NCBI GenBank assembly: GCA_041481895.1
Contig: JBGPCQ010000108.1
Location: 1 to 10,554 of the forward strand
Direction of reading: 5' to 3'
Source of the DNA: JAMPXD01 sp041481895
GTDB lineage: Bacteria > Desulfobacterota > Desulfuromonadia > Geobacterales > Geobacteraceae
Length of the DNA: 10,554 bases
The notes beneath the pieces are model-generated. The model saw only the letters and a list, made by a program, of their open reading frames with translations. It did no database searches and was not told where the DNA came from. Position numbers and translations under genes: made by a program. This document shows, piece by piece, positions 5,822 through 10,554 of the stretch. Every line of letters starts with the position of its first letter. The stretch's first letter is position 1.

Positions 5822-8800
5822 ATGGCGAAGAGAAAATTCAGGAAGATCATGGCGGCCAACCGCGGCGAGATTGCAATCCGTATATTCCGCGCCTGTACCG
5901 AACTGGGCATCAGTACAGTGGCGCTTTACTCGGAGGAGGACAAGCTGTCGCTCCACCGCTATAAAGCTGATGAGGCCTACCTGATCGGCAAGGGGAAAAG
6001 CCCGATCGATGCCTACCTGGGGATCGACGAGATCATCGCTCTGGCCTTGAAGGCCGATGTGGACGCCATCCACCCCGGCTACGGCTTCCTGGCGGAGAAT
6101 GCCGAATTCGCCGAGAAGTGTGAGGCCAACGGCATTGCCTTCATCGGTCCCACGGCCGAGATGCAGCGCGCCCTGGGTGACAAGGTGGCGGCCCGCAAGG
6201 TGGCACATGCCGCCGGCGTGCCGACCGTGCCCGGCACCGAGGATCCGGTCGAGAAGGAGGAGGAGGCCCTGATTTTCGCCAAGGAGCACGGCTACCCGAT
6301 CATCGTCAATGCAGCTGCCGGCGGCGGCGGGCGCGGCATGCGCGTGGCCCAGAACAAGAAGGAGCTGCTGGAAGGGCTGGTGGCCGCCGGCAGCGAGGCC
6401 AAGGCGGCCTTCGGCAACCCGGCCGTGTTCCTGGAGCGCTACCTGGCTAATCCCAAGCATATCGAGGTGCAGGTGCTGGGTGACAATTACGGGAACCTGG
6501 TGCACTTCTACGAGCGGGACTGCTCCATCCAGCGTCGCCACCAGAAGGTGGTGGAGTTCGCCCCTTCCCTTTCCCTGTCCCAGAAGACCCGCGAGGAACT
6601 ATGCACCGCGGCACTCAAGATTGCCGGCCAGGTCAAGTACCGGAACGCCGGGACCGTGGAGTTCCTGCTGGACCAGGAGGGGAACTGGTACTTTATCGAG
6701 ATGAACCCCCGCATCCAGGTGGAGCACACCGTGACCGAGATGATCACCGGCCGCAACCTGGTGCAGAACCAGATTCTGATCGCCTGCGGCCACAAGCTGT
6801 CCGATCCTGAGATCAACATCCCCTCCCAGTCGGCCATTGACATGCGCGGCTATGCCATCCAGTGCCGCATTACCACCGAGGACCCGGCCAACAACTTCGC
6901 CCCCGACTTCGGCACCCTGACTACCTACCGCTCAGCGGCCGGCTGCGGCATCCGCCTCGATGCGGGCAATGCCTTTACCGGCGCCAAGATAACCCCGCAC
7001 TACGATTCGCTGCTGGTCAAGGTCAGCTCTTGGGGCCTGAGCTTCCTGGACGCGGCCCACATCATAAACCGCGCCCTGCAGGAGTTCCGCGTGCGCGGGG
7101 TCAAAACCAATATCGGCTTCCTGGAGAACGTGGTCACCCACCCGGTCTTCCTCAAGGGGGACTGCGACACTTCCTTTATCGAGAAGCACCCGGAACTGCT
7201 GGAGATCCGCGAGAAGAAGGACCGCGCCACCAAGGTGCTGACCTTCCTGGGCGAGGTGATCGTCAACGGCTCGCCCGGTGTGGCCAAACCGCTCAAGTCG
7301 GCCGACCTGCTGGAGGCGCGCGTGCCGGAGGTGGATATCACCAAGCCTCGCCCCGCCGGGAGCCGCGACCTATTCATGAAACTGGGGGCCGAGGGGCTCT
7401 CCAAGTGGATACTGGAGCAGAACAAACTGCTCATCACCGACACCACCATGCGCGACGCCCACCAGTCCAACCTGGCCACCAGGGTGCGCACCTACGACCT
7501 GCTCAAGATCGCCGCACCCACCTCGTACCTGGCATCCGACATCTTCTCCCTGGAGATGTGGGGCGGCGCCACCTTCGATGTCTCCATGCGCTTCCTCAAG
7601 GAAGACCCCTGGCAACGGTTGCAACGGCTCTCCGAGGAGATTCCCAACATCCTATTCCAGATGCTCCTGCGCGGTTCCAACGCCGTGGGGTATACCAACT
7701 ACCCGGACAACGTGGTCGAGAAGTTCGTGGAGGAGGCAGCCAACTCGGGCATAGACATCTTCCGCATCTTCGACTCCCTCAACTGGACTACCGGCATGCG
7801 GGTGGCCATGGATGCGGTACGCAAGACCGGCAAGGTCTGCGAGGCGGCTATCTGCTACACCGGCGACATCACCGACCCAAAGCGGGACAAGTATCCCCTG
7901 GAATACTACGTGAACATGGCCAAGGAACTGGAAAAGATGGGCGCCCATATCCTGGCCATCAAGGACATGGCCGGCCTGCTCAAGCCCCTGGCCGCCTACA
8001 AACTTGTCAAGGCGCTCAAGGAGAATATCGGCATCCCGGTGCACCTGCATACCCACGACACATCAAGCAACGGCAGCGCCATGCTGCTCAAGGCCAGCGA
8101 GGCCGGGGTGGACATCGTGGACGCCGCCCTTTCGTCCCTGTCGGGACTCACGGCCCAGCCCAACCTGAACGCCTTGGTGGCGGCCCTGGAGGGGAGCGAG
8201 CGAGACCCAATGGTCTCAGCCTCCGGGTTGCAGAAGCTGGCCAACTACTGGGAGACGGTGCGCGACTACTACGCCCCCTTCGAGTCGGGCCTCAAGTCCG
8301 GCACTGCCGAGGTCTATCACCACGAGATCCCCGGTGGCCAATACTCCAACTATAAGCCGCAGGTGGCCGGCCTGGGACTGATTGAGCGCTGGGACGAGTG
8401 CAAGGAGATGTACCACCAGGTCAACATGCTGTTCGGCGATATCGTCAAGGTCACCCCCTCCTCCAAGGTGGTGGGTGACATGGCCATGTTCCTCGTCAAG
8501 AACAACCTTCAGCCTGAGGATGTCTTCACCAGCAAGGAAGAACTGGCCTTCCCCGAATCGGTGGTCGGTTTCTTCAAGGGGATGCTGGGTCAGCCCTACC
8601 AGGGGTGGCCCCAGGAGTTGCAGAAGGTCATTCTCAAGGGAGAGCAGCCGATTACCTGCCGTCCCGGCGAACTCCTGGAGCCGGTGGACTTCATCGAGGA
8701 GCGACTCAAGCTGGAGGAGAAGGTGGGCCACAAGGTGGACGACAGGGCATTGGTTTCCAACATCCTCTATCCCCACGTCTATCCCGAGTTCGACAAACAT

Positions 8801-9268
8801 CGCCAGGAGTACTCCGACACCTCGGTCATCCCCACGCCGATCTTCTTCTACGGTTTGGAGCCGGGGCAGGAGACCTCCCTGGACATCGAGCCGGGCAAGA
8901 CCCTGATCATCAAGTTGAACGCCATCGGCCGGGTCCAGGCTGACGGCACCCGCACTGTTTACTTCGAACTGAACGGCAACAACCGCTCGGTGGTCATTCG
9001 CGACCAGTCCGTCGTCACCGACGAGGTTGTGCGGGAGAAGGCTGACAAGGCCAAATCCAACCAGATCGGCGCCCCTATGCCGGGCAAGGTACTCAAGGTC
9101 AACGTCAAGGCCGGCGACGAGGTAAAGAGCGGCGACGTGCTGATGGTGACCGAGGCGATGAAAATGGAGACCAACATCAAGGCGAAAGAGGATGGAAAGA
9201 TCGCCGAGGTAAAGTTTAAGGAAGGGGATAAGGTAGAAAAAGAAGACCTGGTCATCGTCCTCGCTTAG
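5822..9268 (+). CDS. pyc: Pyruvate carboxylase (single-chain, biotin-dependent)
   Basis: Encodes 1148 residues, full length for the single-polypeptide enzyme, which makes oxaloacetate from pyruvate, bicarbonate and ATP in the cytoplasm and so refills the TCA cycle and feeds gluconeogenesis. Biotin carboxylase domain about 1-455: IMAANRGEIAIRIFRA, the glycine loop AAGGGGRGMR (165-174), RDCSIQRRHQKVVE and FIEMNPRIQVEHTVTE. Carboxyltransferase domain about 530-800: TTMRDAHQS with metal ligand D545, the expected carboxylated lysine K714 (ILAIKDMAGLLKP) and HLHTHDT with H743 and H745. A central tetramerisation region follows. The biotinyl domain is at about 1078-1148, with AMKM and biotin-carrying K1114. 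GGAGG (5810-5814) precedes ATG. Oddities: residue 163, before the glycine loop, is Asn (AAT) where the family has an ATP-binding Lys, and residue 550 is Asn where Leu or another hydrophobic residue is usual. The frame is otherwise intact. Confidence 0.97.
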   Translation: MAKRKFRKIMAANRGEIAIRIFRACTELGISTVALYSEEDKLSLHRYKADEAYLIGKGKSPIDAYLGIDEIIALALKADVDAIHPGYGFLAENAEFAEKCEANGIAFIGPTAEMQRALGDKVAARKVAHAAGVPTVPGTEDPVEKEEEALIFAKEHGYPIIVNAAAGGGGRGMRVAQNKKELLEGLVAAGSEAKAAFGNPAVFLERYLANPKHIEVQVLGDNYGNLVHFYERDCSIQRRHQKVVEFAPSLSLSQKTREELCTAALKIAGQVKYRNAGTVEFLLDQEGNWYFIEMNPRIQVEHTVTEMITGRNLVQNQILIACGHKLSDPEINIPSQSAIDMRGYAIQCRITTEDPANNFAPDFGTLTTYRSAAGCGIRLDAGNAFTGAKITPHYDSLLVKVSSWGLSFLDAAHIINRALQEFRVRGVKTNIGFLENVVTHPVFLKGDCDTSFIEKHPELLEIREKKDRATKVLTFLGEVIVNGSPGVAKPLKSADLLEARVPEVDITKPRPAGSRDLFMKLGAEGLSKWILEQNKLLITDTTMRDAHQSNLATRVRTYDLLKIAAPTSYLASDIFSLEMWGGATFDVSMRFLKEDPWQRLQRLSEEIPNILFQMLLRGSNAVGYTNYPDNVVEKFVEEAANSGIDIFRIFDSLNWTTGMRVAMDAVRKTGKVCEAAICYTGDITDPKRDKYPLEYYVNMAKELEKMGAHILAIKDMAGLLKPLAAYKLVKALKENIGIPVHLHTHDTSSNGSAMLLKASEAGVDIVDAALSSLSGLTAQPNLNALVAALEGSERDPMVSASGLQKLANYWETVRDYYAPFESGLKSGTAEVYHHEIPGGQYSNYKPQVAGLGLIERWDECKEMYHQVNMLFGDIVKVTPSSKVVGDMAMFLVKNNLQPEDVFTSKEELAFPESVVGFFKGMLGQPYQGWPQELQKVILKGEQPITCRPGELLEPVDFIEERLKLEEKVGHKVDDRALVSNILYPHVYPEFDKHRQEYSDTSVIPTPIFFYGLEPGQETSLDIEPGKTLIIKLNAIGRVQADGTRTVYFELNGNNRSVVIRDQSVVTDEVVREKADKAKSNQIGAPMPGKVLKVNVKAGDEVKSGDVLMVTEAMKMETNIKAKEDGKIAEVKFKEGDKVEKEDLVIVLA

Positions 9269-9392
9269 TCGGAACGGTTCTTTTCCGCCCTGGCTTCGTC
9301 ACTCTTCGGTCTCGCTTGTGCGGCGTAGCGCTGCTACGCCTCCGCGCAATCCCTCTATTGCCAAACCCAGAACGAAAAACTCCTCGTTCCGA
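9269..9392 (+). repeat. Palindromic repeat element C (124 nt)
   Basis: It starts on the base after the pyc TAG. The ends TCGGAACG (9269-9276) and CGTTCCGA (9385-9392) are perfect 8-bp inverted repeats. Inner arms GTTCT (9277-9281)/AGAAC (9369-9373) and TGGC (9291-9294)/GCCA (9360-9363) continue the fold, with an insertion on the right side. The central hairpin GGCGTAGC (9322-9329)/GCTACGCC (9333-9340) has a 3-nt loop. In the sense of pyc it shares TTCGTC-n-CTC, the central hairpin, CCTCCG and a TTGCC-type right segment with elements A and B. It has no ORF. Confidence 0.7.
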
Positions 9393-9447
9393 ATGGGAAA
9401 AGACTTGAATCAGAACCACTCTGCTGTGCCGTTTGGTTGATAAAGAG

Positions 9448-9474
9448 AAGGCCCGCCAAAAGCGGGCCTTTCTT
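9448..9474 (+). terminator. Rho-independent terminator after pyc
   Basis: AAGGCCCGC (9448-9456) and GCGGGCCTT (9462-9470) form a perfect 9-bp stem with loop CAAAA, followed by TCTT. It lies 179 nt after the pyc stop, beyond palindromic element C, so element C is expected to be part of the pyc mRNA 3' end. Confidence 0.85.
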
Positions 9475-9490
9475 GTAACTCCATACCAGT

Positions 9491-9612
9491 TAACAACGTC
9501 AGATTTGAGATGATGCCAAGGCGGCAAGGAGGAAGCTCCGGAGGCGTACATACAGTACGTCGAGGAGGTGACGACGCGCCAACGCCGGCAGCGCTCAAAG
9601 ATGACGTTGTTA
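9491..9612 (-). repeat. Palindromic repeat element B (122 nt)
   Basis: The outer 11 bp TAACAACGTCA (9491-9501)/TGACGTTGTTA (9602-9612) are perfect inverted repeats, and the extended 20-nt ends match at 17 of 20. The central hairpin is CGTAC (9545-9549)/GTACG (9555-9559), loop ATACA on the plus strand. On the minus strand the element's first three bases are the TAA stop of the L-2-hydroxyglutarate oxidase gene. The interior matches element A in order: GATGC, AAGGCG, the hairpin, GACGACG/GCGACGAAG, then AACGCCG. It has no ORF. Confidence 0.8.
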
Positions 9613-10554
9613 GAAATGCTCCCGCACGATCCCCTGGGCCAGGTCCATCGATGAGGTGAACGCGGGGGATATGGGGTTGAGTACGTGCAGGGAAGGGCCG
9701 TCCGCCACGACCATAAAGTCCATGACCAGCTGCTTCGTCTCCCAGTCCACCAGTTGCGGCCTGATACCGACCTTGGCGGACGGCTCCACGTCCGCGGGCC
9801 GCAACACCTTGACCAGCCGGGCGGCGTCGCGGAAAAAAAACGAGGGGATGTATTTCTTCGGCTCGGTCAGGGCAACGCTCCGGAACTGCGGGTTTGCCAG
9901 GAACATGACCAGGTCTTCCAGAAGGATACCGAACCCCTCTGCGTCGATCCCGGCCAGCAGACCGTAGTTCTCCCTGCCGAAGGCAGGGATGGCGGTGGGG
10001 CCGAGGTAGACATCGCCGTGGACGCTCCGGGTGAAGTGGACCCCGAGGAATGGGTTGCGGATGTCCGGCACCGGGTAGATGTTCCCGTTCACCGTGTAGG
10101 GGGCGTCCTTGCGCAGCTGCCGGTAGAGCCCCTTGAAGGGGATGAGGCGGAACTTTTCCCCAACTCCGAACAGGCGCGCCACCTTGTCGCAGTGAGCCCC
10201 CGCTGCATTGACGAAGCGGCTGAAGCCGATCTCCCCCCGGCTGGTCACGGCGGTCCCGCTTCCTGCCAGTCCCGTCAGCCGGCAATTGAAGTGAATCCTG
10301 ACCTTGCCGCTTTCTTCCAAATCGACTTTCAGGCTCTGCAGCACCGCTTTCGGATCGACCACCGCCGTGTAGTGGGAGAAGAGGGCACGCTCCACGGTCC
10401 GGGCATTCGGCTCGATCGCCGCAAGCTGCTTCTCGTCGATGATATCCACCCTGGCGCCATTGGCCGTGGCGCGACGGAAGAGTTCATCAAGAACCGGCAG
10501 TTCCTCCGGCGTGCGGGTCACGATCACCTTGCCGCTCTCCAGGAGCGGCAGCCC
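9610..10554 (-). CDS. lhgO: L-2-hydroxyglutarate oxidase, FAD-dependent, N-terminus outside the window
   Basis: 314 residues are visible. The frame is open to the window edge, and the E. coli enzyme has about 420 residues, so roughly 100 N-terminal residues including the FAD-binding Gly motif are missing. Landmarks of the DAO/LhgO family are GKVIVTRTPEELPVLDEL near the start, AIEPNA, YTAVVDPKAV, VNAAGAHCDKVAR (FAD-domain strand), RLIPFKGLYRQL, YPVPDIRNPFLGVHFTRSV, GDVYLGPTAIPAFGRENY, KVGIRPQLVD and the C-terminal HVLNPISPAFTSS. The last segment is the part that closes over the flavin. The enzyme oxidises L-2-hydroxyglutarate to 2-oxoglutarate and passes electrons to the membrane quinone pool. 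The GTG at 10527 is not the real start, because homology continues upstream. The gene converges on pyc, and its stop codon is formed by palindromic element B. Confidence 0.85.
   Translation of the reverse strand, partial: GLPLLESGKVIVTRTPEELPVLDELFRRATANGARVDIIDEKQLAAIEPNARTVERALFSHYTAVVDPKAVLQSLKVDLEESGKVRIHFNCRLTGLAGSGTAVTSRGEIGFSRFVNAAGAHCDKVARLFGVGEKFRLIPFKGLYRQLRKDAPYTVNGNIYPVPDIRNPFLGVHFTRSVHGDVYLGPTAIPAFGRENYGLLAGIDAEGFGILLEDLVMFLANPQFRSVALTEPKKYIPSFFFRDAARLVKVLRPADVEPSAKVGIRPQLVDWETKQLVMDFMVVADGPSLHVLNPISPAFTSSMDLAQGIVREHF

Noticed and set aside
6862..8355. 497-codon open frame in the plus strand inside pyc
   Set aside because: It overlaps pyc in another frame, has a low-complexity Arg/Gly/Pro/His composition, and is a side effect of GC-rich codon bias.
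9393..9440. 15-codon open frame between element C and the pyc terminator
   Set aside because: No ribosome binding site and too short to support; it starts at the element edge by chance.

Overview
The window looks like an ordinary chromosomal stretch of a Desulfuromonadia/Geobacter-type deltaproteobacterium. I infer this from the gene set (an NtrC-type sigma-54 activator, a long NfeD protease with a slipin, a 1148-residue single-chain pyruvate carboxylase, an L-2-hydroxyglutarate oxidase), from GC-rich coding DNA with AT-rich promoter gaps, and from palindromic intergenic repeats of a kind I associate with that group. No search was run, so the genus is not settled. There are eight genes, two of them cut by the window edges, and no tRNA, rRNA, CRISPR or transposase gene.

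Left part (1-2211): the C-terminal end of a family-4-like uracil-DNA glycosylase (+), a hairpin terminator, a PaaI-like hotdog thioesterase (+), a 21-bp direct repeat, a 120-nt palindromic repeat (element A), and a convergent sigma-54-dependent response regulator (-).

Middle (2212-5557): a 119-bp divergent promoter region separates the regulator from a two-gene membrane operon, the NfeD/ClpP-class serine protease followed by the SPFH slipin, which is the classic protease-stomatin pair. A 16-bp perfect bidirectional terminator separates this operon from a convergent secreted parvulin-type peptidyl-prolyl isomerase (-).

Right part (5558-10554): a divergent gap with a core of about 20% GC carries promoters for the isomerase (-) and pyruvate carboxylase (+). 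Pyc replenishes oxaloacetate from pyruvate. It is followed by palindromic element C, a Rho-independent terminator, palindromic element B, and the convergent, edge-truncated L-2-hydroxyglutarate oxidase (-), which returns L-2-hydroxyglutarate to 2-oxoglutarate.

The most interesting signal is non-coding. Three divergent copies (120-124 nt) of one imperfect-palindrome family lie directly at gene stop codons. All three have the same orientation relative to the upstream gene, and their central hairpin shows base-pair-preserving changes. A fourth, unrelated small palindrome contains the stop codon of nfeD. The second notable point is that Pyc has Asn at position 163, where biotin carboxylases normally have the ATP-binding lysine of the glycine-rich loop.
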